The position numbers and the translations under genes are program-made. Shown piece after piece: positions 12,550 through 24,222 of a stretch of 64,000 nucleotides of DNA. Source of the stretch: Salminus brasiliensis (taxonomy: Eukaryota > Chordata > Actinopteri > Characiformes > Bryconidae); NCBI RefSeq assembly GCF_030463535.1, contig NC_132878.1:40228501-40292500 (forward strand), in the 5' to 3' direction. Below the pieces are notes generated by a model that worked only from the letters and a program-made list of their open reading frames with translations, ran no database searches and was not told the DNA's origin. The stretch's first letter is position 1; every line of letters starts with the position of its first letter.

Positions 12550-12765
12550 TGTTTTAATGTTTATTTATATAGCGCCTTTCACAACAAATGTTGTCACAAA
12601 GTGCTTTACAGAGATCCAGGTCCACGCCTCTTATTAGCAAGCACCACAATGGAGGTGGTAGCGACAGTGGCAAGCAAAAACTCCCTCATACTAAGAGGAA
12701 GAAACCTTGGGAGAAACCAAGACTCAGTCCGAGGAACCCATCTGCCTTAGGTCGACCCGCACAGC
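12550..12765 (+). repeat. Fish interspersed repeat, copy 2
   Basis: Shares ordered blocks with 6940-7190: a TTATTTATATAGCGCCTTTC start, a CACAAAGTGCTTTACAGAG block, GCGACAGTGGCAAGC and GAGGAAGAAACCTTGGGAGA. It sits between two pieces of the same LINE family (12085-12515 and 13550-13690), which suggests one composite insertion. Confidence 0.62.
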
Positions 12766-13074
12766 ACAAACAAATAACAATACTGCTGGAAAAAATGCTG
12801 GAGCTAATGTAGGAACAGGTTATGAAGTATGAGTGTGAGTAGGTGCTTGACATATGCTCAGTGTTAATGTTAAAGTCAATGCTTTGACTTTGATTGTATG
12901 TGTATGTATAGCAATGGAGTGTGGAAGGAGTGGATCATTGCAGAACTCCAGAGCAGAACCGTAACACAGCAGGGCAGTGGAGAGCCAGGCTGAGCGAACA
13001 TCAGGGCACAGCAGAAGGAACAGGGCACCTCAGCACATGCAAAAGAAAACAAAAGAGAAGAGAACTCACAGAGC

Positions 13075-13265
13075 TTTAGCAGAGAGAGAGAGAACAGAAA
13101 GGAAGGAAAGAAAGAAAAAAGAGGGTTAGGAGACTTGTGTCAAAAGCTCTGCTGAGTATAGGGACAGGCCTGAGTCCGGAATATGGATGAATGGACACCT
13201 CAAGACTGGATGGCAGGGCATCTCAGCATATGTAAAAGAGAGAGAGAGAGAGAGAAAGGGGTTAG
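13075..13265. repeat. Purine-rich AG/GA microsatellite region
   Basis: It contains an AGAGAGAG run at 13081-13093 and a (GA)n tract at about 13238-13254, separated by GAAAGGAAGG-type sequence. A phrase resembling GCTGAGTATAGGGACAGGCC near 13151 recurs in altered form near 13287, showing a small local duplication of about 135 bp. Confidence 0.6.
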
Positions 13266-13549
13266 GATGGTTGTGTTGGAACTTTGCTGAGTAGTGGGAC
13301 AGGCCTGATACCAAGACGCAGGACCTGAACCAACAAAGGGCAACTCCAGGCAGGCAGCTCAGGACATGGCGGAGAGAGACAAAAGATGAAGATTAAAACA
13401 AGGTTTACGTTTACCGAGTGACCTGTAGCAGAAATGGTTAGACAGACAACCACAATAATAGTAATAACAAGCCTGTCTGGGACAGAATAGTGGCGATATG
13501 TAATCAGAGCAGGACAGAAGTATAGGATAGAACTATTGTTAACTGAGTT

Positions 13550-13690
13550 ATCCGAAAGCTTGTGTAAAGAGAAAAGTTTTAATCTAGCTTTAAAGACTGA
13601 GAGTATGTCTGATTTATATATATTAACAGGGAGGTTGTTCCAAAGTTGGGGGGCTTTGTTTTTTTATGTAATGATGAGCTAGTTGTTCTC
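13550..13690 (-). mobile_element. L2-like LINE C-terminal fragment
   Basis: The minus strand reads A-P-Q-L-W-N-N-L-P followed by a hydrophobic/basic stretch ending K-A-R-L-K-L-F-S, the typical C-terminus of fish L2-like LINE polymerases. The same end is present at about 8090-8160. It directly abuts the Ty3/gypsy LTR. Confidence 0.65.
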
Positions 13691-13716
13691 TGGGGAACTA
13701 TTTTTCCAAAACACAC

Positions 13717-14120
13717 TGTCACATCTCCCTCCGTGGCTCCATGAAGCCATCATTACACCTTTCACCGCACCCAATCAGAGACTGTTGCCCCGTTTGCATT
13801 ACCGGAGTACTTATTGGTTTTGGTCACCATCACTGTGATCATGTATATACCTGTTCTGTTCCAATGTACTGTTACACAGTATTATCAACTTTCCTTTGCT
13901 TATTAAGCATTTCTCATTTGTTTTGACTGCCCTCTTGTGTACTAATTACTTCCTGTTTACCTGTGTTGCTGACTGGTTTGGTTGTTTGTGAGATTGCTCT
14001 TCTGGTATCTCAGTTCTGGTTCTGCTCTGTATTGTTGGTTTGCTGGTTTTCTGCTTCTTGTTTTCATATATTTTGTTGTGTTACATCCGCAAGCATCTGA
14101 ATAGTTTCCCAGTCGTAACA
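13717..14120 (+). mobile_element. Putative 5' LTR of a Ty3/gypsy element
   Basis: The segment begins TGTCACATC and ends GTCGTAACA, giving the TG...CA borders usual for LTRs, and directly precedes a gag-like frame. The body is pyrimidine-rich. No second LTR was found downstream of the integrase remnant, so the borders are inferred and not confirmed by comparison of two LTRs. Confidence 0.5.
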
Positions 14121-15130
14121 GAAACCTTCGCCACTATGCAGATGGCGTATTACAAGGAGGTGCAAACGGCATTGAGTAGTCAAGGACAGCTGTTAGGTCA
14201 GCACAAGTTATTTGACTCTCTGAATCAGTCTGTGGGTGCTCTGAGTCTACAGCAAGGAGAACAGCAATGAGAGCTTACTCAGATCTCTGCTAATCTAATA
14301 GAGATCTCTACACAACTATTGAAACATTAACCCAACATTAAATAAGTCCACGTATTACTAGGGCTTTAGCTGTTTTTCCCTTTCAGAATACAAATACTCT
14401 GTGTGTAAACCAGAGAAAATTTAATCTTTATAAAGGGTTCTTGCTATGGTGTTTTGCTATGGATTTTTTTTGTTAACTCACCACCTAGTTCTGAGAATGC
14501 TTGAGTTGTTGGCTCAGATTCATCAGGGATCATGTTCAGTTGTGGATTATGCCCTACATTTTTGTACTCTAGCTGCGGGTAGTGGGTGGAAGGAGTCTGC
14601 ATTTTTAGTTGTTTCATAACTTTCTTAACCCTGCTATATTCAATGAATTGGCATTTAGAGATGAGGGACTGTCTCTAGAGGATCTTATTTCACTGGTCAT
14701 TTGCCTTGACCAACTTCAAAGCACTACCAGCACCACTCTATGGCGAGTCGTCTCCTCTCCACCACATCTGCACAGGACAAGAGGCCCGAGCAGTAAATTC
14801 ATTCCCAGCGCCATCTCCCAGACACCTGCTTTGAATTCTACAGATGAACCCATGCAGCGTGACTCCCCTCGTTTATCACCGGAGAGACTTCGTAGGTTTC
14901 AAGGAGGCTTGTGCCTGTATTGTGGTACTGCTGGCCACGTTCTACATGATTGTCGGGTTCGCCCACACAGACATCAAGTGCCATCTCTGGGAAAGCGGTG
15001 CAGTCTACTTCACACGCTAATATGATGAGTGTTCCCACGCTGGGTATGGTTTTGAAGTCTTTATTCTTGCCAGTCTCTAAACTGCCCTAGTTCTGTGTCT
15101 GTTTTTTCAGCTTTGATTAATTCTGGTGCT
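14121..15130 (+). pseudogene. Ty3/gypsy gag and start of protease, degenerate
   Basis: An open stretch from about 14121 to 14270 has gag-like character, with a Q-G-Q-L-L-G-Q-H phrase. After decayed sequence, 14609-15025 is open and carries a CCHC zinc knuckle, C-L-Y-C-G-T-A-G-H-V-L-H-D-C (spacing C-x2-C-x4-H-x4-C), at about 14911-14952. Around 15105-15135 a protease-like A-L-I-N-S-G-A-E-G appears, with Asn where the catalytic Asp of D-S-G is expected. Stops and frameshifts separate the parts. The element is non-functional. Confidence 0.65.
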
Positions 15131-15745
15131 GAGGGAACCCAGGTGCTTGTTCAGTCTCTTGTCACCTCAAGACTTGACTACTGCAACTCTCTTCTGGCTG
15201 GTCTCCTTTTGCGCACCATCAGACCCCTGCAACTTATGCAGAATGCAGTGACACGGGCCGTCTTTAACATTTCAGCCAGAAGTCAAAAGTTCAGCCATGT
15301 CCCTCCACTATTGCATTCTCTTCACTGGATTCCTGTAGCTGCCTGCATCAGATTCAAAACCCTGATGCTGGCCTACAAAGCCAAGACTGGACCAACCCCT
15401 CCATACATGAGGGCAATAGTCAAAAGGCGATCTGCACCAAGATCCCTTCGAGCCTCAAGTATGACTCAGCTTGACCCGCCATCCCTTAAGATCCATGCAA
15501 GACAAGTGTCCAGGCTTTTTTCTTTCCTGGCACCGAACTGAAGACTGAAGACCCACCTACTTCAAGAATACTTGGGTGAAGAGTAGAGTATTATCTCCTT
15601 ATTTACTTGTGTTTAGTAGTGTTTAAGATTAGAGATATCTTTGTCTACTCAAACTAGCTAAGGTTATTCTTGAGCAAATAGCAAGGCACGTTTGTATGTT
15701 GCACTGGATAAGAGCCATAAATGTAGATGGAAATGTAAGGAAGGT
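15131..15745 (+). mobile_element. L2-like LINE 3' end inserted in the Ty3/gypsy element
   Basis: An uninterrupted frame to 15541 reads [11 protein letters not shown], then L-Q-L-M-Q-N-A, then [10 protein letters not shown], then L-M-L-A-Y-K-A, the C-terminal portion of fish L2-like polymerases. It is followed by a tail with TGCACTGGATAAGAGCC and ATGTAGATGGAAATGTAAGG, the usual 3' end wording of such LINEs. It begins inside the protease coding sequence and ends just before gypsy reverse transcriptase resumes, so it is a nested insertion. Confidence 0.7.
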
Positions 15746-16690
15746 GATGAACAGGAGGCTCTTTCTCACCATGGGTGCACTATGAGTACAAGGACATGCT
15801 GTTTGGATTATGTAATGCTCTGTCTGTCTTTCAGGCATTTATTAATGATGCTTTCAGGGATATGTTAGTTTGTTTCATTATTGCGTACATAGATGATGTT
15901 TTGATTTATTTGATAAAGAAACTCATATCTGTCAGGTCCGTCAAGTGTTAGCTTATCTTCTTGAGAATCAGTTATTTGTCAAGGGAGAGAAATGTGAGTT
16001 TCACATTGACTCTGTCTCCTTTTTGGGTTATGTCAACAGCCCTGGGGGTGTGGTCATGAATGACAAGAAAGTAGGTGCTGTGGTTAACTGGGCGGTGCCT
16101 ACTACCACCAGAGAACTACAGCAAACGTATGAATGTATGCACAATGGTCCCTCTTTTTTGCTTGAGTTCAGTTTACTATTATGTATCACCCGGGGTCGTG
16201 TAACAATAAAGCTGATGCTCTATCACATGACACTGAAACAACTGCTTTGGAGGAACCAGTCAATGTACTGCCGCCTGGGTTAGTAGTAGCTACCATTAGA
16301 TTGGTCGTAGTGGTAGAGATCTGTCGGTTCCCAGTGTAAAAGTTTACCCCTTGTAAAACACCTGCCGCTCCCAGTACCCTTAGGTTCTTGGTCCTCATAG
16401 CAGTTGACTTCATTACCGACTTATCTGACTGGCAGGGTTGCACAGTGATTCTCACTGTAGTGGACCGATTTCGATTTTCGACCGGCGTTCGATTCATTCC
16501 TTTCTCATGACTTCCCATGGCATTTCAAACCGCCAAAGCTCTATTTCAACACAAGGATATTGTGTCAGATAGAGGTACTCAATTCACTTCTCAGTATGGA
16601 GAGCATTTATAGAGAGGTTGGGTTTGTCTTCTGGTTACCACCCCCAATGCGAAAAAATGCGAAAAAATTAATCAGGAACTAGAAACGCTC
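15746..16690 (+). pseudogene. Ty3/gypsy reverse transcriptase to integrase remnant
   Basis: From about 15772 the reading gives [11 protein letters not shown], then F-Q-A-F-I-N-D, then the active-site box Y-I-D-D-V-L-I-Y at about 15890-15913. After a frameshift, K-G-E-K-C-E-F-H and V-S-F-L-G-Y follow (15975-16030), as in Ty3/gypsy polymerases. A short N-K-A-D-A-L-S phrase (about 16203-16223) marks the end of RNase H. Pieces at about 16405-16480 (D-F-I-T-D-L, V-V-D-R-F) and 16550-16650 (D-R-G-T-Q-F, S-G-Y-H-P-Q) are integrase. The beginning of reverse transcriptase and most of RNase H are missing. Multiple frameshifts make it dead. Confidence 0.75.
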
Positions 16691-16895
16691 TGGGTGACCG
16701 AGTCTGGCTATCGACCAGGGCAAAGCAGAATAGTCCAGAAACCCCCCCCAAAAACCCCACACCAACACCATAGAGAACGTTCAGTATTGCAGCAAGAAAA
16801 CTGGCAATGCTTTGCAAGGAGCAGCAGAGTGAGAGGTGGTGGCTTTGTAGAGGGAGTGATTAGGGTATTGCAGGTGTGAGTGATTGAGACCATTG
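16691..16895. other. Spacer between retroelement fragments
   Basis: It contains a C10-type run at about 16741-16750 and otherwise nothing recognised. It separates the integrase remnant from the next LINE fragment. Confidence 0.4.
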
Positions 16896-17275
16896 CTGGG
16901 GTATGTTACACTTTGCAAGGCTGGTCAAAAATCATCACATCTGAACTCCCTGCAACACTTGACCCACTTCAGTTTGCATACCATCCTGACTGCTCTATGG
17001 ATGATGCCATATCAGTAGCGCTTGGCACAAGAACAGTTATGTGTGGATGCTTTTCATTGACTTTAGCTCTGCCTTCAATTTGGTCATACCTCAGCCCTTG
17101 GTCAGAAAACTTGAACCACTAGGCATCAATACTACACAACACGAACCACATCAAGTTTGGCAATGACACAACAGTCATGGACCTCATGAGCAACGACAGT
17201 GAGTCTGCCTTCAGAGAGGAAGTCAACCAATGTGTGGTTCACTTTGACCAGCTCAGGGACTGTCTGCACTCTGCA
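16896..17275 (+). mobile_element. Non-LTR retrotransposon reverse transcriptase fragment
   Basis: The plus strand gives L-D-P-L-Q-F-A-Y-H-P followed by M-D-D-A-I-S-V-A-L, then I-D-F-S-S-A-F-N, then [10 protein letters not shown], the front half of a fish LINE reverse transcriptase. After a deletion comes I-K-F-G-N-D-T-T-V, where the family has A-D-D: the catalytic aspartate pair is damaged. The downstream F-R-E-E-V phrase fits the same family as the piece at 7480-8030. Frameshifts are present. Confidence 0.62.
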
Positions 17276-17287
17276 CTGTAACTTGAA

Positions 17288-17512
17288 TCAACTGGCCACT
17301 TCATTAACACCGCATCCTTGTTTCTACACTCATTGTTCTATAATTACAGACTATAGTCTATCTGTTTCTCTGCATACTTTCAAAGCCTCTGTTAACCTCT
17401 ACAGTGTGTAATTACAGATCTACAAAGTGTTCCTACATGGTAAGTGAAGCTATTATAATGGACAGTGAGTGTAGAAACAAGGAGATGTTTTTAATGAAAT
17501 GGCCAGTCAGTG
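17288..17512. mobile_element. MITE with ~45-bp terminal inverted repeats
   Basis: The left arm contains ACTGGCCACTTCATTAA and CCTTGTTTCTACACTCA (about 17291-17333). The right arm, at about 17463-17506, is its near-perfect inverse, with GAGTGTAGAAACAAGG and AATGAAATGGCCAGT. The element is about 225 bp with no coding capacity. The arm sequence resembles the GGCCACTTTATTA ends of a Tc1-related fish transposon, which would be the source of its transposase (inference). Confidence 0.7.
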
Positions 17513-17514
17513 TA

Positions 17515-17712
17515 CACAATCATTTTGGTTCTAAATAGACCAAAAGGGCTCTGTTATTGTTATGATAAAAACTTTTTTGGTACTATATAGTCATATCAAA
17601 GGCTGTGTGTGTAAATTCTCCAAAAATATAAAGAACCATTGATCATGCATGGGTCCATTTAAACCTGAAATATTGATGTATAGAACCCATGGTTCTTCAA
17701 GGGTTCCTAATT
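17515..17712. repeat. Possible MITE-like repeat rich in GGTTCT/AGAACC
   Basis: Contains GGTTCTAAATAG near 17527, TTTTTTGGTACTATATAGTC near 17572, AGAACCATTGATCATG near 17631 and GGTTCTTCAAGGGTTC near 17690, wording I associate with a frequent fish non-autonomous element. The borders and family are uncertain. Confidence 0.35.
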
Positions 17713-18179
17713 ATAATATTTCTTTTTGGAACCTGTGTAAAAGTTGCTCCATTTCCTCTTTGCAGAAGCAGGCACCCTTTATTAAATGGTGGCACTAACA
17801 TCAGAAAGCATCTTGTCAATGATGAAACCTTTTCTGGCTCAGGTATTCTGAGTTCCTGGTCAGATATTGATTTTGTAAAGAGCTTACAAACACAGGTGAC
17901 ACCACATGGGGCAACATCTGTGAAGGCTTGAATTGGTTTGATTTTTGTATGCCATCTGATTTTGGTACAGTCCAGGATCACTCCGACATTTGAACTGTAC
18001 CGTGTCAACATTTTTTTTAATACTGTTGCTTGGACCTGCTACATATTTGTATGATTAAGCAATGTACAGTAAACGGGACATTCATTAAACTCATGTACTT
18101 TGTGCTTTTCATTTGTTTTTGATCTCTTTATTTGCTAGGTGCAGCGCAGTAGCAGAGCTCCCCCTTTTCCTTCCATGGC
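17713..18179. other. Intergenic, no gene recognised
   Basis: Two open frames overlap here in opposite directions (80 codons plus at 17689-17931, 104 codons minus at 17697-18011), with no recognisable domains. The overlap of opposed frames argues that at least one is chance. Nothing else is seen. Confidence 0.4.
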
Positions 18180-18465
18180 AGTGGTGGCTCAGCGGTTAGA
18201 GCGCCAGGCTATCAATAACAGGGTGGTGGGTTCGATTCCAGGGCTTGGCAAGCTGCCACTGTTGGGCCCTTGAGCAAGGCCCTTTACCCTTTCTGCTCCC
18301 CGGGTGCTGGAGTTGGCTGCCCACCGCTCTGGGTGTGTGTACTCACTGCCCCAAGTGCACTAGTGTGTTCACTACCACAGATGGGTTAAATGCGGAGGAC
18401 ACATTTTGCTGTACAGTGTACACTGTACAGTGACAAATATGTGCACCTTTACCTTTGATGGTCAT
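18180..18465 (+). mobile_element. tRNA-derived SINE
   Basis: A box-A match, TGGCTCAGCGG, starts at 18185 and a perfect box B, GGTTCGATTCC, lies at 18229-18239, at the spacing of an internal RNA polymerase III promoter. A tRNA-unrelated body follows, with CCCTTGAGCAAGGCCCTT, a block shared by several fish SINEs. The 3' part contains a self-complementary TGTACAGTGTACACTGTACA and ends near GTGCACCTTTACC. It is not a functional tRNA because the acceptor stem does not close. Confidence 0.8.
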
Positions 18466-20995
18466 TTGTAGTTAGCAAACCATAGAAATATTACAGGTGA
18501 AGAGGCTGGTGTAGAGGAGTGGAACATATAATGAGTTTGTAAGGCTCACATGGAGAATTATAAGCTTGTCTTTAACAAGGCCGCCCCTTTAGTAGCAGAC
18601 CATGCTCTAGAGTTTCGGCTATTGGTTGGAAGGTTGAATTAACCTTTTATAGTCCCTCTTGTGAACTTTGTAATGCACAGCATTTCTCAATCTTCCTACT
18701 TTTGACCCCTTCTGCTACTACACTCCCACTTTTTAATTCGTCCTGCAAATTTCCTGCATTTCAACACAGCCAGCTGACTCTTTCACCAAACAAGAAAAGC
18801 TAAATAGTTAAATATGTTGTTCAGGAAACTATTTGCTGTTAGCCTGGGACAGAGGGTCCATTGGGAAATAGCTAATGGGAACTGCCACTAAAACTTAAAC
18901 AGTAGGACGTTCACCAAGCTGTGGACAAAGCATATAAAACTGAGAATTGTTGTGAGAAACTACTTATAAAAGTTCTGCAATATCATCTTTTGTTTTTTTG
19001 TTTGGCACAGGAGGTCAATGATCTTATACAAACTGAGAAACAAGTTTACATTTAGTACAGTTTCAATTATTTAACTCTTTCTGGATATTTAGTCTGATTT
19101 CTTTAAAAAGGTTCAAAACAACACAAACAATCCAGTACATAGATGGTGCTGTCCAGTGTATTAGTACTACATTTTAGAGCTGATGAAGAATTAGAATTAG
19201 AATGAGACATTTTTCATTCAACTAAAAGTGCTTAATTTGAAATTCTTTTATTTAAAGTATTACTAGTCTAAAGTGCCTTTCTTTTATTCTTGCTTTCTTT
19301 TCTATTCCTGGGCTTACCCTAATATGTAATGTTTGGTTTCTGATGCATGGAATAAGTACCATTTCTATCTGCTTCTGCCTCAGCAAGCAAGCCCTCTCAC
19401 TTTTGCAAGACTAAACAGTCATAACTTTCACAATGTTGCTGAGTGGAGGCAATTCAATTCAAAAGTCTTGAAAGCTTGGTGAATAAAATACATTCCCACT
19501 CAAAGGCACATTATTAGAGTGCCTTGAGCTTGGAAAATCTTTAAAAGCTTCTCAGTGAAAATTAACAGATGAAGGGTAATTTTTGCAACTTAATATGCAA
19601 CCTGGTGACTGAATCTGTTTAAAAACATTATAGCAAAGTCCTTATTGGTTTCTTAGCAGAGAATTTACCATCTGATACCTGCATGTGGAATGTATATGTG
19701 GTAATGAAGTGTTATTTGTCATGTGTGGTGGAAATTTTGTGACAGAAGAAACACTAAGTCTCTGAATCAGTATCAAAGTGAGTAACAAATTTATTGAGAG
19801 GTACAAAGCAAAACCTTAGTTTCTGCCTGTCTGCTCTGAGCTCTGCATGGTCTGCAGGAGCCTTTATCATCGCTGGGCTTTACCCTCACCCACTCAGCAA
19901 TGACTGACCAGATAGCCTTATATGGTATAAACAGGCTATACATTTTTCTGTTACTTGCATGAGAACCGTCCCAGGAATATGACCCCACTGACCCCATCTG
20001 GTCCCTGTTTATGGGGGGGGGGGTCATTCTAAGGTAAGTGCTGACCGGAGATCATTCTGTCCTCCCGTCGGTACTTCTTCTCTCGCCCACTTCTGCTTAT
20101 CATCTATGTCAGGGCGCAGAGACAGACAATAACAGTGTGAACAGACCCCGGTACAACATAGATGAAGAACATATAACAAGAAGTAACCGAGGTCCCCTTA
20201 CATATCACAGAATATGCATCAACAATTTAGTTATTGATTATGAATCATCAATAACTTCCATTACACATGCCACCACAAACTGTTCACTACAGTTCTAATC
20301 CAGTTCAGCAGCACCATCCTCATCTGTATATATGTACCTATTTATGTGTTTGCACGCCTTGTTGTAAAGTATTGCCAATCTTTGTAACATAACAAGTCCA
20401 GAGTGTAATGTCCTGTTCATTCTCGTTTACCAATCTATCTTGTTTTGCTGTTTTTCTCTTCTTTTTCCCCGTTTGGACATGCTATTTTTGCTATTTTGGA
20501 TGGCCTTTTTGTTCTTTTGCCCTATTATTTATGTTCTGTCTCATTCACCCCATGTTTGTATTAGCATACTATTATTTTGAGAATTATAATTTGTTGTGAG
20601 ATCTGGTTGTCTGGATCCTGCAAACATGCTTATCAAGCCACCACTCTCATTTCTGCATGTCTTGATTAAAGCAGCTTCATTTGGTTTTGCGATTGTGTAA
20701 TGTTGTCTAACTATTCTTGTAATGATGCAGCTAAAAAAGGGAGTCTGTTGTTTGCTTTGCCTTTACTGCATATTTATATGAGTTATATATTTAATATAGT
20801 ATATAATCATTAAATGTATTGCAGCCTTTTATTAAGTTGGCTGCTGTTGTTTTTCAGGCCGGTTGGCTGGTCTTTGGCCGTTGGGACCTTATAGGTAGCC
20901 TACATACCGGGTTCTTGCACATACTATGAAATGTATTCCTGCTGGCACCACCAAAGTCATGCGTGCCTTTTATGATTTTGGCCTTATATTTCCAA
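18466..20995. other. Intergenic between SINE and intelectin, no gene recognised
   Basis: AT-rich sequence without recognisable exons. A run of about ten G lies at 20013-20022. The segment from about 19735 to 20230 is more GC-rich and differs in composition from its surroundings, so it could be a transposon or solo LTR, but no paired ends or motifs were found. Pyrimidine-rich sequence at 20420-20530 produces a 63-codon open frame with no homologous feature. Confidence 0.45.
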
Positions 20996-20999
20996 ATGT

Positions 21000-21140
21000 T
21001 TTTTGACACCTGCTCACCTACGCTTTTTTAATCCAAAATCAATAATGTTAAAAAGGGAGTTTACCCCCTTCCTTTGCTGCAGGAACAGCCTTCATTCTCC
21101 TGGAAAGGCCTTCAACAAGATGTTGGAGCATCATTAAGGT
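21000..21140. mobile_element. Tc1-related transposon fragment
   Basis: It contains TTGACACCTGCTCACC, a GGGAGTTTACCCCC block, TTTGCTGCAGGAACAGCC and TCTCCTGGAAAGGCC, in the order of the end region of a Tc1-like element frequent in fish. No second end was found. It lies about 400 bp upstream of the intelectin gene. Confidence 0.45.
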
Positions 21141-21475
21141 CAGTTTTCTATCTGATTAAGACCTGGCATTGGACATGATTATCTGTTCCTGAGAGTCCTA
21201 TCGCCAGTGCTTTTCTATGTGTGCAGTTGATATTATAGAAGCAACTATATGACTGATTTGAATATTAAATTGAATTTTTGAATGTTGAAGTCAGTGTCAT
21301 GGTGAGGGGTTTTTAAACCCACTCTAGATAAAATCCACTTTATCAGACCTCATCCTACATTTAGGATTAGTCAACTTGAGCAAACAAATAATGAAGCTTT
21401 ACTCTTTGTTTAATGATTAGGCCTAAATATTGAGTAACAGTAGAAGCTCCCGATCAAAGGGTAACTTCAAACTGA

Positions 21476-21481
21476 TATAAA
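21476..21481 (+). promoter_or_regulatory. Candidate TATA box of the intelectin gene
   Basis: TATAAA followed by G, 66-71 nt upstream of the start codon. A TATA-driven start about 30 nt downstream would leave a 5' UTR of about 40 nt. It is the best candidate in the near upstream region, not proven. Confidence 0.4.
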
Positions 21482-21546
21482 GATCAAACTGGCTTTGTGG
21501 GCTCAGGTAAAGGCTCAGATAGAAGAGTTACTGTAACTGCTTTAAA

Positions 21547-23432
<1,886 letters not shown>

Positions 23433-23506
23433 TTGTTTTCTCCTGAATTGACATGATCTCACTGCCAGTCATTGTCAATCTAATGCATATCTACCAATAA
23501 TTAGCT

Positions 23507-23507
<1 letters not shown>

Positions 23508-23545
<38 letters not shown>
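23508..23545. repeat. (AAT)n microsatellite containing a candidate poly(A) signal
   Basis: A nearly pure AAT/ATA trinucleotide run about 75-110 nt after the intelectin stop codon. It ends with AATAAA at 23540-23545, which could serve as the intelectin polyadenylation signal. Confidence 0.7.
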
Positions 23546-23548
<3 letters not shown>

Positions 23549-23854
23549 TTAAGGCAAATTACTATGTTGCTTTTATCAGCACTACTCACCAAAATATTTA
23601 TTTATCCAACCTGCTGTTTTGTGCTTTTGGTAGTGAGTGGAAACTGCTATGCGCATAGTCTGAATACATTGTTCTGTGCAGGGTTTGACTCCCAGACCTC
23701 TGTTCCCACACATATTTTTCTAGATAATCTATTTTTATTTTTTTGCCTCAAAATGCATTATTTGGCACTATATTTACAAGGGTTTCCCAATAGCCTTTCT
23801 AATAAGTAAAATTGTGCTACTTTAAGGTGCACCCATTGTTGACACAGGTGCTCA
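23546..23854. other. Intelectin 3' flank, nothing recognised
   Basis: Unremarkable AT-rich sequence. An 81-codon plus-strand frame here begins beyond the intelectin stop and shows no domain. Confidence 0.4.
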
Positions 23855-24120
23855 GCTACCCACACACAGCTTGTATAATATTCATAGAAAAACACTGCTA
23901 ATAGAACAGGATGCTCTGGAGCAGCCTTACACGAGCCTAAGGTCACTGTGACCAATGCCAAATGTGAGTTAGAAGGATATACAGTCCTACAGCATTGGGC
24001 TGTGTAGCAGGTGAACTGTTTTCAGTAATGAAGATCCATCCAATACCTTTGGGATGAGTTGAAGCAGCATTTGTGATCCAGACCTAATCATCCAATATCA
24101 GTACCTGACCCAAGGATGAA
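23855..24120 (+). mobile_element. Internally deleted Tc1-like transposase fragment
   Basis: GCAGCCTTACACGAGCCTAA and GACCAATGCCAAATGTGAG near 23921-23968 match the middle of a Tc1-like transposase. They are followed, after a large deletion, by ATACCTTTGGGATGAGTTGA (about 24041) and ATCAGTACCTGACC (about 24100), which come from the region after the last catalytic residue (H-L-W-D-E-L-type block). All frames carry stops. This is a decayed non-autonomous copy. Confidence 0.6.
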
Positions 24121-24222
24121 TTAAGGAAAGTCTGCCCCACCCTACAAACCCCTCCAAAAACATAAATAAATTAATACATTAAACAACCTGTCAATAACTA
24201 ACCCTAACACAAGAATTCTATT

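Noticed and set aside
18184..18255. Functional tRNA gene
   Set aside because: Box A and box B are good but the acceptor arm does not pair and a SINE body follows directly, so this is a tRNA-derived SINE.
19735..20230. Solo LTR or retroviral fragment, suggested by a change in composition and the G-run
   Set aside because: No TG/CA borders with a target duplication, primer-binding site or coding motif could be shown, so it is left as unassigned.
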